From an uncultured Lysobacter sp. (GTDB taxonomy: Bacteria > Pseudomonadota > Gammaproteobacteria > Xanthomonadales > Xanthomonadaceae), in contig CAMLID010000011.1 of assembly GCA_946480055.1 (NCBI GenBank), positions 16,920 through 80,919 of the forward strand: 64,000 nt of DNA, read 5' to 3'. Below the pieces are notes generated by a model. It ran no database searches. It was not told the origin of the DNA and saw nothing but the letters and a program-made list of their open reading frames with translations. Made by a program: the position numbers and the translations under genes. Below, one piece after another: positions 15,834 through 24,658 of the stretch. Position 1 is the stretch's first letter. Each line of letters starts with the position of its first letter.

Positions 15834-17324
15834 TCAGAGCCGCGGCGTCATGCGGCGTTCGGGGCCGTCGTGGCCGGTAGGCGGCAACGTCGGCGGGGTG
15901 GGTTCGGCCGGCGGTTCCTGCTGGCGTTCGCTCGCTGTGGTGCTTGCTTGGTTCTGGGCTTGGCTCTGGGTTTGGTTCTGTGCTTGGGCCTGTGCCTGCT
16001 CGCCGCCGCGACGCTGCAGCGACTGGCCCTGCTCCGACGCGAGGAAGCTGCCGCCCACGGCGCGCGCGCTGTCGACGTCGCCGTTCACCGCGGCCTGGCC
16101 CAGTCGCTGGAACATCGCGTGGGTGTCCTCGGCGGCGATCGGGGTCGGGCCGGTGTCGAGGCGCGGTTCCGGCGACGGCCGTTCCGGCGGCACCGGTTCG
16201 ATCGCGACCGGGCGATGCGGGAAGCTGGCGTTCATGGCTTCGTCGCGCGGTTCGTTGTTATGCGCATCGGGTGCGCGCTTGTCCGGTGTCAACTGGGTCA
16301 TGCGGTCGCGCTGGCCGTCCTTGTCGAAGTCGGAGGTGCGGTAGAACCACTGATGCTCTTCGGAGCGATGGACTACGTTCATTTCCGGCGCCGACGGCAG
16401 CGGACGCTTGTCCAGGAACGGCTGGTCGCTGAGCGAGTTGAGGTAGTCGACCATCAGGTTGCCGCTGCGCACCGACAGGCCGTTGAGCGCATAACTGCCG
16501 CCGATGTCGCTGTGCGCGCCGCCGACGGTGACGTTGAGGAAGCGGCCGTCCTCGCTGGCGCCCGGGTCCAGAATGCTGGTGGACTTGAACAGGTTGCGGC
16601 GCTCGTCCTCGGCGGTGATCTGGAAGCCCGACAACACCGACGGCGGCTGGCGGCGGTCGTGCTTGCGCGGCTCGCCGGTGCCGACCGGGTCGAACAGGGC
16701 CACTGCCTGCGGCACCTGGTGCGCGGGCACCAGCGGCTCGCCCGTGTAGCGCACGTCTTTGAGGTTGCCGAACAGGTCGCGATCTTCCACGCGTCCCTTC
16801 GGATCCTGGATGCCGCGTTCGTCGACCAGACGGGTGAAACCTGCGGCCTGCTCGGCGCCGCGGCTGAAGCCGACGCTGACCACGCGGATCTGCGCGTCCG
16901 GGTCTTCGGCCAGCCACTTCTTGCTCTGCGCGGTGAAGCGCGAGTACATCTCTTCGACCCGGTCCTCGTAGGAGTTGCCGGTCATGCCGTCCCAGCCGCG
17001 CTTGAGCGCGCCGTCCTGGGTGCCCGGGCCTTCGACGTAGTCCACGCGGATATTGGACAGGCCACGACTGTTGGCCGCCGCGGTCTGGCGCACCACATCG
17101 GCGATGTTGGTGTGGTTGACCGGCGCGTCCTTGAGCATGCTGTTGCCGGTGCCGTCGAAGGCCGCGATGAACAAGCGCTCGTGCGGGTTCGAGCCGTGCA
17201 CCAGCACCGGCGTGGACAGCCGCGACAGCGCCTCGCTGGCTTGGTCGAAGCTGGCCAGGTCGTGGGCGTCGGCGGCGTAGGTACTGACGCCGTCCGGGCC
17301 TTTCTTCTTCTTGTCGTCCGTCAT
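15834..17324 (-). CDS. DUF2235 (Tle1-like) phospholipase effector candidate
   Basis: A 496-residue alpha/beta hydrolase of the DUF2235 family, which includes the Tle1 phospholipase effectors of type VI secretion. The defining motifs are all present: FDGTGN (56-61), the nucleophile elbow GFSRGAEQA (Ser154), the Asp-bearing DPVGTG, and HSDIGGSY with the catalytic His. The C-terminal 110 residues are Pro-rich and end in a Gln/Ala-rich tail, a composition reminiscent of tails on Xanthomonadales type IV secretion effectors, although I cannot identify that domain's motifs. The gene has AAGGAG upstream and follows a lipoprotein gene by 12 bp, as effector-immunity pairs do. Likely toxic to competitors' membranes. 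Confidence 0.82.
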   Translation of the reverse strand: MTDDKKKKGPDGVSTYAADAHDLASFDQASEALSRLSTPVLVHGSNPHERLFIAAFDGTGNSMLKDAPVNHTNIADVVRQTAAANSRGLSNIRVDYVEGPGTQDGALKRGWDGMTGNSYEDRVEEMYSRFTAQSKKWLAEDPDAQIRVVSVGFSRGAEQAAGFTRLVDERGIQDPKGRVEDRDLFGNLKDVRYTGEPLVPAHQVPQAVALFDPVGTGEPRKHDRRQPPSVLSGFQITAEDERRNLFKSTSILDPGASEDGRFLNVTVGGAHSDIGGSYALNGLSVRSGNLMVDYLNSLSDQPFLDKRPLPSAPEMNVVHRSEEHQWFYRTSDFDKDGQRDRMTQLTPDKRAPDAHNNEPRDEAMNASFPHRPVAIEPVPPERPSPEPRLDTGPTPIAAEDTHAMFQRLGQAAVNGDVDSARAVGGSFLASEQGQSLQRRGGEQAQAQAQNQTQSQAQNQASTTASERQQEPPAEPTPPTLPPTGHDGPERRMTPRL

Positions 17325-17336
17325 CGCACTACTCCT

Positions 17337-18071
17337 TTAGTACGTATGGCTGAACACCAGGACCGGATCGTTGCGGAAGTCGCTGTGCTTGTTGCCCGGG
17401 ATCTGCAGCTCGCGGGTGTGGACCATGGCGCGCATGTAGACGTTGACGGTGCGGTCGTTGACCTCGAGCAGGATCTCCGGGTCCTCGGCGATCACGCCCG
17501 AGCCGGCGAGTTCGGCGCTGGGCACGTTGTGGCGGATCACGCGGTCCTCGAACAGGTCGGGGATGTCGATCTGCGCTTCGTGGGCGCTGCCGTCCTTGGA
17601 ACGCCAGCTCACCTGCGCCGGGCCGGGGAAGTTGCGGATCGCGGCCCAGGGCGCGGCGATGTGTTTACGGTAGTCGGTGCCCAGGGTGGCCGAGGACGGT
17701 GTCTTGGCGTCGTCGCTATCGCGCAGGGCGTACTCGCCGTTGTAGAGCACGGTGCAGCCGAAGGTGTCGTAGGCGGCGGCGCCGAAGTCGTGCTGCGCGA
17801 AGGTCAGCGGCCGGCTGGCGTCGGTCTTGTTGGGCGCGACGTAGGCTGGTTGGGTGGACATGGCGGGTTGGCATCCTGTTGCGAATAGGACAGAAAGCGC
17901 GAGCGCCCGGGCCAGAACGGCCAGGCGCGGACGAAGGACGGAAGGGCGGGTCTTGCGGCGAGAGGCGGGGAAGGGCGTGGCGCGGTCCGCATCGGGACCG
18001 TTACGTCGGCTGCGTGGGCCGGTGTCGCCGCACGGTCGGGAGCTGGCGCCCCGGCCCGGTACTGAATCCAT
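17337..18071 (-). CDS. putative lipoprotein, likely immunity protein for the DUF2235 effector
   Basis: About 244 residues. A hydrophobic segment (LAVLARALALSVLFATGC) ends in a lipobox-like ATGC, followed by a soluble domain rich in beta strands that ends NDPVLVFSHTY. It precedes the DUF2235 gene by 12 bp in the same operon. Lipoproteins in this position neutralise Tle1-type phospholipases in the periplasm, so an immunity role is inferred. The start is uncertain: the ATG at 18071 has an excellent GGGAGGGGG but gives an unusually long Arg-rich stretch before the signal helix; an internal ATG at 17861 would drop the lipobox. Confidence 0.7.
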   Translation of the reverse strand: MDSVPGRGASSRPCGDTGPRSRRNGPDADRATPFPASRRKTRPSVLRPRLAVLARALALSVLFATGCQPAMSTQPAYVAPNKTDASRPLTFAQHDFGAAAYDTFGCTVLYNGEYALRDSDDAKTPSSATLGTDYRKHIAAPWAAIRNFPGPAQVSWRSKDGSAHEAQIDIPDLFEDRVIRHNVPSAELAGSGVIAEDPEILLEVNDRTVNVYMRAMVHTRELQIPGNKHSDFRNDPVLVFSHTY

Positions 18072-18306
18072 GTTTCCCCCTCCCTTGGAGACCGTCGCCG
18101 CGGTCCATCGCCGGCATGAGTGTCGGCCGATGGTAGCGCAGCGGCGCGGCGGACACACGCCGGCGTATCGTGAGGGGAGACGCAGGTCCGCTTGCGGAGA
18201 CGCTATGAAGCCCGCACCGGCCGGGCTTGCCCGACCCGCGGTCGCGCGGCGCTCATGTGCGCTCGGCTATGCTGTCGGTCCCTCTCCACCACACCCGGAG
18301 GCAGCC

Positions 18307-18570
18307 ATGGCTACCGGTTGGGCAGGCGACGGCGCCGTACAGGACCAGATCGACGCCACCGTCAAGGACGCGATCAAGCGCGCCCGCAGTCAATTGCCGC
18401 AGGGCCCCGGTCTGGAGCACTGCGAAGAATGCGACACCGAGATTCCCGAGGCCCGGCGTAAAGCCGTGCCCGGCGTGCGCTTGTGCGTGAGCTGCCAGGA
18501 AGCGCACGACCAGGAGCAGGGCGCCAGCGGCTACAACCGCCGCGGCAGCAAGGACAGCCAGCTGCGCTGA
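18307..18570 (+). CDS. DksA/TraR-family C4 zinc-finger protein (YbiI-like)
   Basis: An 87-residue protein. The C-terminal half is the DksA/TraR zinc finger: CEECDTEIPEARR and LCVSCQEAHD supply four Cys (CX2C...CX2C) with the invariant IPEARRKAVPG linker. The N-terminal half is a short helix (DAIKRARSQL) without the long coiled coil and acidic tip of DksA. It therefore resembles short paralogues such as E. coli YbiI or phage TraR. It may bind in the RNA polymerase secondary channel and modulate initiation; no direct evidence here. Confidence 0.9.
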   Translation: MATGWAGDGAVQDQIDATVKDAIKRARSQLPQGPGLEHCEECDTEIPEARRKAVPGVRLCVSCQEAHDQEQGASGYNRRGSKDSQLR

Positions 18571-18697
18571 GCGCGGCTGTTTCGCCCCGATGCGGGCGCC
18601 GTCTCCTCGCGCCGCCGAACCCCGGCCTTCGGCACATACGCGCCTGTCGGCTCGGCCCTATGATCCGGCCACCATCCGCGCACGTGGGAGTTCCGGC

Positions 18698-19183
18698 ATG
18701 TCGTCCAGCCTCAATCACGCCTCGCGTTCGCCCGCTTGGGCGCAGGTACTGCTCGGCGGCCTGCTGGTGGCTCTGGGCGATATGTGTTTCGCCGCGACCC
18801 TGTGGTTCGGCTGGAACGGCGCCGGCATGGAGCGCTTGTTCCAGACCATCGCCGTCGGTGTGCTCGGCCCGACCAGTTTCGACGGCGGAATGCAGTCGGC
18901 GGCACTCGGCGTGGCGCTGCACGTGTTCATGGCGACGATGTTTGTACTGATCTACACCGTGATCGCGCGCCGCTATACCGGCCTGCTGGCGCGGCCGCTG
19001 GGCTACGGTATTCCCTACGGCGTGGTGCTGTATCTGGTGATGAATTTCGCGGTGCTGCCGCTGTCGCGGGTCAACGCCTCGCCTTCGTTCAATCACCTGG
19101 ACTGGATCGCCTGGAGCGTGCTCGCGCACATGGCCTTCGGCGTGATCTGCGTGGTGTTCGCGCGGCGCGCATTGCGCCGCTGA
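18698..19183 (+). CDS. four-helix integral membrane protein (YagU/DUF1440-like)
   Basis: A 161-residue hydrophobic protein with four predicted membrane helices (about 12-35, 62-86, 96-117, 131-152). They are separated by a short loop with Gly/Thr and an N-terminal Ser-rich tail. Similar compact proteins are annotated as YagU or DUF1440 membrane proteins with no established activity. The start at 18698 follows GGGAG; an in-frame ATG at 18590 would prepend 36 Arg/Pro residues. No operon partner on this strand lies within 110 bp. Confidence 0.7.
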   Translation: MSSSLNHASRSPAWAQVLLGGLLVALGDMCFAATLWFGWNGAGMERLFQTIAVGVLGPTSFDGGMQSAALGVALHVFMATMFVLIYTVIARRYTGLLARPLGYGIPYGVVLYLVMNFAVLPLSRVNASPSFNHLDWIAWSVLAHMAFGVICVVFARRALRR

Positions 19184-19366
19184 TGCACCGAACCGATTCG
19201 TCGCAGCGCCACGGGACGCCCGAGGCGATGTTTGGCGTGTTTGGGTCATTCGGGCCGCCGACGCTTCGAGCCCGGCAGCGTCGAAGCCGCTGCGATCTGC
19301 CGCTGGGTGGCGCCGGAGCGAGTTTGCCCCTTACCATCGACGATGCCCCCGTGGAGCTGCTCACGC

Positions 19367-20032
19367 ATGAACCCGCCCCGTCATCCAGGCGCACGCAGCG
19401 CCAGCCGCCGTCGCGCCGCGCGGTCCTCGCGTCACGCCGAAGCACGCGCCTTGCGGCTGATGCCCGGCGAACTGGCCTGGTACGTCACCGGTCGTTTCTA
19501 TCTGGCCGACGACAACACGCTGGCCGACTACGGCTACTTCCTGCACCTGTCCGGTATCGACAACGACCTGTTCAACGGCGAGCGCGGCGAGAGCACCGCG
19601 CATTTCACCTTTGCCGCGCGCCCGTTCACCGCGCGCAGCGCGAGCAACGGCGCCTTGCAATTGGGGCTGGACCCGATCGGCGAGTTTTCGCTGTACCTGC
19701 AGCGCGAGCCGGCCGGGAACTTCGACGATCCCGATTCGTTCGCGCAGGGCGAATGCATCGCCACCCTGCGCCGCACCGGCATGGTCGTGGGCACCACGGT
19801 CGAGCAGGGCATCACCACGCCGACGCCGGTGGTGGCGACCAACGTGTTCTCGGCGCGGCTGCTGGAAAGCCGGCCGTTCGAGTTCGGCGGGCGCCGTTAT
19901 GACCTGGCGCAAGTGCTGGGCGCGGGCGTGACCCAGTTCGGCACCGCCGCAGGTACGCCCGCGACCACGCCTGCCGGTTACCAACTGGCGGTGCCGTTCA
20001 CCGGCTCGGCTTTGGCGCTGGGTGCGAAGTAG
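19367..20032 (+). CDS. hypothetical protein with Arg-rich N-terminus
   Basis: A 221-residue protein I do not recognise. Residues 1-30 are Arg/Ala/Pro-rich; the rest starts at LRLMPGELAWYVTGRFYL and is rich in beta strands (YGYFLHLSGI, AHFTFAARPF, GEFSLYLQ, NVFSARLLESRPF) with few charges, ending in PVTGSALALG-like residues. It could be a beta-sandwich or an enzyme-associated ligand domain. The start at 19367 has GGAG; a shorter start at the Met before PGEL (19460) would remove the Arg-rich part. No clear signal peptide and no helpful neighbours. Confidence 0.55.
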   Translation: MNPPRHPGARSASRRRAARSSRHAEARALRLMPGELAWYVTGRFYLADDNTLADYGYFLHLSGIDNDLFNGERGESTAHFTFAARPFTARSASNGALQLGLDPIGEFSLYLQREPAGNFDDPDSFAQGECIATLRRTGMVVGTTVEQGITTPTPVVATNVFSARLLESRPFEFGGRRYDLAQVLGAGVTQFGTAAGTPATTPAGYQLAVPFTGSALALGAK

Positions 20033-20153
20033 CAGCCGGCGGTCAAGCCCCTGTGGTCCGATCCACTCGGGCAACTACTACGGTTGGAGCAGGTCGGCTC
20101 GGCATACGGCCACGATCAGGTTCGAGGCCCTCCACCGCTGACGCATGTCGCCC

Positions 20154-20354
20154 TCAGCGCCGCATCTGCTCGGCGGCGCAGTGCGGGCAGGCTTCGGCCT
20201 GCGCGTAGTGACGCAGGGCTACGTGCAGGGCTTCGGACGCATGCACGAACTCGCCCAGGTGGATCCGGTATAGCGGCAGGCGCGGGCAACCCAGTGCATG
20301 CACTTCGTAAGCACCGTTGGCCAGCGGCGTGCGGTTGAGGTAGTAGCTGGGCAT
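20154..20354 (-). CDS. small hypothetical protein with C-terminal CX2C
   Basis: A 66-residue protein (MPSYYLNRTPLANGAYEVHALGC...) ending in a helix with ACPHCAAEQMRR. A third Cys in HALGCPRLP and a His in RIHLGEF could join the CX2C to bind zinc. I have an impression of similar short proteins in Xanthomonadaceae but cannot name a family. The start at 20354 gives a compact conserved-looking protein; longer in-frame starts upstream read through low-complexity sequence. Confidence 0.55.
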   Translation of the reverse strand: MPSYYLNRTPLANGAYEVHALGCPRLPLYRIHLGEFVHASEALHVALRHYAQAEACPHCAAEQMRR

Positions 20355-20504
20355 GGGGGCGTCCCGCGTTCGCGACCTCTTACTGTGCGGCGCGCGCGTC
20401 TCGCAGCTTGAGACGATGCACCGCAGGAATCGGATATCTCTGCGTGGCTCCACGCCGCACTCTTCCCGTACCGCCGCGCCTGCGGCCCCTCCGGGAAAAT
20501 CTCC

Positions 20505-21272
20505 ATGACCGCAAGACTGCAAGACAAGATCGCCCTCGTCACCGGTGCCAGTTCCGGTATCGGTCGCGCTACTGCGCTGTGCTTCGCCCGCGAAGGCGCG
20601 AAAGTCGTGGTGGCCGCGCGCCGCGGCGACCTGCTAGATGCCCTGGTCGCCGAGATCGCCGCGGCCGGCGGCGAGGCCACGGCGCTGGCCGGCGACGTGC
20701 GCGACGAAGCCTACGCCCAGGCATTGGTCGCCTGCGCCCAGCAGCGCTACGGCGGCCTCGACATCGCCTTCAACAACGCCGGCGTGCTCGGCGCGCAGTC
20801 GCCGACGACGGAGCTGTCGCTCCAGCAATGGCAGGACGTGCTCGACACCAACCTCACCGGCGCCTTCCTCGGCGCCAAGCACCAGTTGCCGGCGCTGCTG
20901 GCGCGCGGCGGCGGCTCGCTGATCTTCACGTCCTCCTTCGTCGGCGACACCGCCGCGTTCCCGGGCGTGGCCGGCTACGCGGCCAGCAAGGCCGGTCTGC
21001 TCGGCCTGAGCCGCTCGATCGCGGTCGAGTTCGGCGCCCGCGGCATCCGCAGCAACGCGCTGCTGCCCGGCGCCACCGATACGCCGGCCTACCGCGAATT
21101 CGGCAACAGCGAGGAAGCGCGGAACTTCATCGCCAGCCTGTACGCGCTCAAGCGTGTGGCCACGCCGGAGGAGATCGCGCAGGCGGCGCTGTTCCTGGCC
21201 TCGGACGCATCGTCGTTCGTGACCGGCAGTGCGTTGGCGGTGGAAGGCGGGGTGTCGGTCAACCGCACTTGA
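20505..21272 (+). CDS. short-chain dehydrogenase/reductase
   Basis: A 255-residue classical SDR. The cofactor motif TGASSGIGRA is near the N-terminus; an Arg pair at the end of strand 2 (VVAARRGD) favours NADP(H). NNAG follows strand 4, a Ser lies in the IFTSSF stretch, and the active-site YAASK follows in GYAASKAG. The C-terminus (LASDASSFVTGSALAVEGGVSV) is typical of glucose-dehydrogenase/FabG-like SDRs. It oxidises or reduces an alcohol/carbonyl; the substrate cannot be inferred. The start ATG at 20505 begins 17 nt after CTCCGGGAA-type sequence and fits family length. Confidence 0.92.
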   Translation: MTARLQDKIALVTGASSGIGRATALCFAREGAKVVVAARRGDLLDALVAEIAAAGGEATALAGDVRDEAYAQALVACAQQRYGGLDIAFNNAGVLGAQSPTTELSLQQWQDVLDTNLTGAFLGAKHQLPALLARGGGSLIFTSSFVGDTAAFPGVAGYAASKAGLLGLSRSIAVEFGARGIRSNALLPGATDTPAYREFGNSEEARNFIASLYALKRVATPEEIAQAALFLASDASSFVTGSALAVEGGVSVNRT

Positions 21273-21322
21273 GTGAACGCGGGCTGGGGCGACTTGGGTC
21301 GCCCCGGCCCGTCGTGGCGAGT

Positions 21323-21670
21323 TCAGTCGCCGCCACCGCCGTCGCCACCGCCACAATCTCCGCCGCCGCTGTCGCTGCCACCGTCGTTGTCGCCGGTACC
21401 GCAATCGCGGTTGTCGTCGCTGCCGTTGCTGGAGGTGTTCCAGTCGGCGCTGCCGGCGTTGGCGTTCCAGTCGTTGCTGCTGGTGCCGGTGGTCCAACTG
21501 CTGCCGCTGTCGTAAGCCGAACCGGTGTCGGTCGTGAGCCAGCTCCGGCGGTTGGCGGTCGCGAGCACGGCGCCGGCGATCAGCAGCAAGGCGCCGATGA
21601 TCCAATGGCTCTGCATCGCCAGCACAATGCCGACCACGACCAGGATCAGTCCCATGAGCTTGTGCAGCAT
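21323..21670 (-). CDS. small membrane protein with Gly/Ser/Asp-rich tail
   Basis: A 115-residue protein. Two short membrane helices (about 5-19 and 22-37, LMGLILVVVGIVLAM and WIIGALLLIAGAVLA) are followed by a basic NRRSW turn. A 70-residue low-complexity tail runs to the C-terminus, rich in Ser, Thr, Asn, Asp and Gly with Cys in DNRDCGTGD and GGDCGGGD. The tail would face the periplasm or cytoplasm depending on orientation. No family recognised. It is divergent from the acyltransferase with a 436-bp gap. Confidence 0.6.
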   Translation of the reverse strand: MLHKLMGLILVVVGIVLAMQSHWIIGALLLIAGAVLATANRRSWLTTDTGSAYDSGSSWTTGTSSNDWNANAGSADWNTSSNGSDDNRDCGTGDNDGGSDSGGGDCGGGDGGGGD

Positions 21671-22106
21671 CGGTGCCTTCCTTCCGACAAGGCGCGGGAG
21701 GTAGGCGCCGCGGTTGGGCGCATTGTCTACGGCTTTTCGGTCACGGCCAGTACCGTCCGGCGGGATGTCCGCGGCCAACCGTCGGGCTGGCGCGGGTAGG
21801 CCGGTGCCTTCGCAACGCGGGCGCGTCGTCTATCGATCGCCTGGGCCGTCACCCGCGAGAGGGGCGGCGAGGGCCGCCGCCTGCGACGGGCGCTCCCGCC
21901 ACGATGGGGACACCTCGCCGCCGATGCCGAAACGACTCGGCGCGACATCGCTACGACGTATAGGCAAGACCGATGCGGCGTTCTATGCTGATCGCCGCGG
22001 ACGCAGCCGGTTGCAGCGACGGCGCCCGCGAATCCCCCAATCCCTCCCTCTGTCGCGCGCGGCCGGTCGCTGCGCGCAGCGACGCTATTCGAGCCCTTCA
22101 AGCCCC
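21671..22106. other. long divergent intergenic region
   Basis: 436 bases between two divergently transcribed membrane-protein genes. I see no convincing ORF, RNA or strong hairpin with a T-run. In-frame codons upstream of the acyltransferase ATG at 22107 are Arg/Pro-rich and do not look coding. Promoters for both flanking genes must lie here. Confidence 0.5.
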
Positions 22107-23249
22107 ATGAGTCGTCTGCCTGGTCTGGATCTGCTGCGCGCCATCGCCATCGTCTGGGTGATGCTGTTCCATTCCTATCTGGTCGGCGGCATGGGCGAGT
22201 TCTGGCAAACCGGCATAACGCACGGCTGGATGGGCGTGGACCTGTTCTTCGTGCTCAGCGGCTACCTGATCGGCGGCCAGCTGCTCAAGCCTTTGAGCCA
22301 GGGCCTGCCGCTGCGGCCCGGCGACTTCTACCTGCGCCGCGCATTCCGCGTGCTGCCGGCATTCCTGGCGGTGCTGACCCTGTACTTCACCGTGCCCGGC
22401 TTCCGCGAAGCCGAGGGCATCCAGCCGCTGTGGCAGTTCCTGACCTTCACCCTGAACCTGTTGATCGACTACCAGCACAACAAGGCCTTCTCGCACGCCT
22501 GGTCGCTGTGCGTGGAGGAGCACTTCTACCTGGTGTTCCCGTGGCTGGCCTGGTGGATGACGCGGCGTCCGTCGCCGGCCAAGTTCATCGGCGTGTGCGT
22601 GGCAGTCGTGGTCATGGGACTGGCCTTGCGCGGCTACGTCTGGGTGTACGAAATGGCCCCGGTGCGCGATCTGGACGACGTCGAACGCAGTTTCGGCCGA
22701 CGCTTCGTCGAAGACATCTATTACCCGACCTGGATGCGCCTGGACGGCCTGCTGTTCGGCGTGGTCCTGGCGACGATCCAGGTCTACCGGCCGCAGCTGT
22801 GGGCGCGGTTGCAGGATCGCGCTAACGCGTTGCTGATCGCCGGCCTGGCGATCGTGGCCGTCGCCATCTTCCTGTTCCAGGAGCGCACAGCGCTGCTGCC
22901 GACCGTGATCGGCTACCCGCTGCTGTCGTTTGGCCTCGCCCTGCTGGTGGCCGCCGGCGCCAGCACCCGCAGCTGGCTCGGCCGCTGGCGCGTACCGGGC
23001 GCGGGCTGGATCGCGGTGGCTTCGTACAGCCTGTACCTGATCCATAAGCCGGTGTTCCGTTTGGTCGAAACGGCATTCGGGGCGCAGTTGGAAGGGCGCG
23101 GTGTGGTGGCGTTCGCGGTCTATGCCGTGGCCACGCTCGCGGCCGGGGCGCTGCTGCATTACGCGATCGAGCGGCCGTTCCTGAAATTGCGGGATCGCTG
23201 GGCGAAGCGAGTACGGTCCAACACCGATGCGCTGGCCGTAGGCGGTTAG
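22107..23249 (+). CDS. acyltransferase family (OafA/YrhL-like) membrane protein
   Basis: A 380-residue multi-pass membrane acyltransferase (Acyl_transf_3). It opens with the family's LPGLDLLRAIAIVWVMLFHSY, containing the conserved Arg and His of the first helix. GVDLFFVLSGYLIGGQL follows, then DFYLRRAFRVLPAF and SLCVEEHFYLVFPW, all diagnostic. About ten hydrophobic segments follow to the C-terminus (ALLHYAIERPFLKLRDR). These enzymes transfer acetyl or other acyl groups to sugars on lipopolysaccharide, peptidoglycan or secreted glycans. There are no neighbouring glycan genes to say which. The start at 22107 begins exactly at the conserved N-terminus. Confidence 0.92.
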   Translation: MSRLPGLDLLRAIAIVWVMLFHSYLVGGMGEFWQTGITHGWMGVDLFFVLSGYLIGGQLLKPLSQGLPLRPGDFYLRRAFRVLPAFLAVLTLYFTVPGFREAEGIQPLWQFLTFTLNLLIDYQHNKAFSHAWSLCVEEHFYLVFPWLAWWMTRRPSPAKFIGVCVAVVVMGLALRGYVWVYEMAPVRDLDDVERSFGRRFVEDIYYPTWMRLDGLLFGVVLATIQVYRPQLWARLQDRANALLIAGLAIVAVAIFLFQERTALLPTVIGYPLLSFGLALLVAAGASTRSWLGRWRVPGAGWIAVASYSLYLIHKPVFRLVETAFGAQLEGRGVVAFAVYAVATLAAGALLHYAIERPFLKLRDRWAKRVRSNTDALAVGG

Positions 23250-23337
23250 ACCGAGGGCAGCCGGCTTTGGCTAGGGTTTGCTCAGAATCGGCGATGTCTC
23301 GTCTCTGTCGTGATCGCCTGCTGCGCGATCGCGATGT

Positions 23338-24621
23338 CTATTCGTGTTTCAAAGTCGCAATACTCCGCGCACACGCCGCCGCCCGATCGACCAGCAATTC
23401 GCGTTCGCGCGCATTGCGGGTGAGCGAGGCGGCGCGTTTGAACTCGGCGTGGGCTTCCTGGTAGCGGCCGAGCTTGGCGAGGAAGTCGCCGCGCACGCTG
23501 GGCAGCAGGTGGTAGCTCTTCATCGACGGTTCGTCGAGCAGGGTGTCGGCCAGTTCCAGGCCGGCGGCGGGGCCGAAGGCCATGGCCAGGGCGACGGCGC
23601 GGTTGAGTTCGACCACCGGCGAGGGCGCGAGTTGGGCCAGGGCGTCGTAGAGGGCGGCGATGCGGGCCCAGTCGGTTTCGTCGGCGGTGCGGGCGCGGGC
23701 GTGGCAGGCGGCGATTGCGGCTTGCAGGGCATAGGGACCGCGGGCGCCGCCGAGTTTTTCGGCGCGTTCCAAGGCGGTCAGGCCGCGGCGGATCAGGACC
23801 TGGTCCCAGCGCGCGCGGTCCTGGTCCAGCAGCAGGACGGGGGTGCCGGTGGCGTCGACGCGGGCGCGCGAGCGTGAGGCCTGGATCTCCATCAGCGCGG
23901 CCAGGCCGTGCACTTCGGGTTCGCGCGGCACCAGTTCGGCGACGATGCGGCCCAGGCGCAGGGCTTCCTCGCATAGGGCCGGGCGCATCCAGTCGTCGCC
24001 GGCGGTGGCCGAATAGCCTTCGTTGAAGATCAGGTAGATCACCGCCAGCACCGAGGCCAGGCGTTCGGCGAGTTCGTCGCCGCGCGGCACTTCGAACGGC
24101 ACCCGCGCTTCGGCCAGGGTGCGTTTGGCGCGGACGATCCGTTGCGCCACGGTCGGTTCTGGGACCAGGAAGGCGCGTGCGATCTCGTCGGTGGTCAGGC
24201 CGCCGAGCAGGCGCAGGGTCAGGGCGACGCGCGCTTCGGTCGACAGCACCGGGTGGCAGGCGGTGAACACCAAGCGCAGCAGGTCGTCGCCGATGTCGTC
24301 GTCGATGGCCGCTTCGAACGCGGCCTCGGCGTCGTCCTGCCAGTCTTCGAGTTCGTAGCCCAGCTCCTCGTATTTGCGCTGCTGCAGCTTGCTGCGGCGC
24401 AGACGGTCGATGGCGCGGTGCTTGGCGGTGGCCATCAGCCAGGCGCCCGGGTTGTCGGGCACGCCGGTGTCGGGCCAGCGTTCCAGCGCGGCGACCAGGG
24501 CGTCCTGGGCCAGTTCCTCGGCCAAGCCGACGTCGCGCACCATGCGCGCCAGGCCGGCGATCAGGCGCGGCGATTCGATACGCCAGACGGCATCGATGGC
24601 GCGATGGGTGTCGGTGGTCAT
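23338..24621 (-). CDS. ECF sigma factor with C-terminal TPR-like extension (ECF42 type)
   Basis: A 427-residue sigma-70 family protein. Sigma-2 lies at about 10-80 (ELAQDALVAALERWP, then PGAWLMATAKHRAIDRLRR) and sigma-4 at about 130-180 (LRLLGGLTTDEIARAFLVPEPTVAQRI). A 230-residue helical, TPR-like C-terminal extension (DUF6596 region, YLIFNEGYSA) completes the ECF42 layout. ECF42 factors lack an anti-sigma factor and are genetically linked to YciI/DGPF proteins. Here it is the last gene of an operon with three such proteins, a VOC and an SRPBCC protein. It probably recognises the TGTCGA-N17-CGTC elements found in this window, so it would drive its own operon. Confidence 0.92.
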   Translation of the reverse strand: MTTDTHRAIDAVWRIESPRLIAGLARMVRDVGLAEELAQDALVAALERWPDTGVPDNPGAWLMATAKHRAIDRLRRSKLQQRKYEELGYELEDWQDDAEAAFEAAIDDDIGDDLLRLVFTACHPVLSTEARVALTLRLLGGLTTDEIARAFLVPEPTVAQRIVRAKRTLAEARVPFEVPRGDELAERLASVLAVIYLIFNEGYSATAGDDWMRPALCEEALRLGRIVAELVPREPEVHGLAALMEIQASRSRARVDATGTPVLLLDQDRARWDQVLIRRGLTALERAEKLGGARGPYALQAAIAACHARARTADETDWARIAALYDALAQLAPSPVVELNRAVALAMAFGPAAGLELADTLLDEPSMKSYHLLPSVRGDFLAKLGRYQEAHAEFKRAASLTRNARERELLVDRAAACARSIATLKHE

Positions 24622-24658
24622 CGGATGCGGTCGGTCGTCCAGAGTGGGAAGGGGCGGG

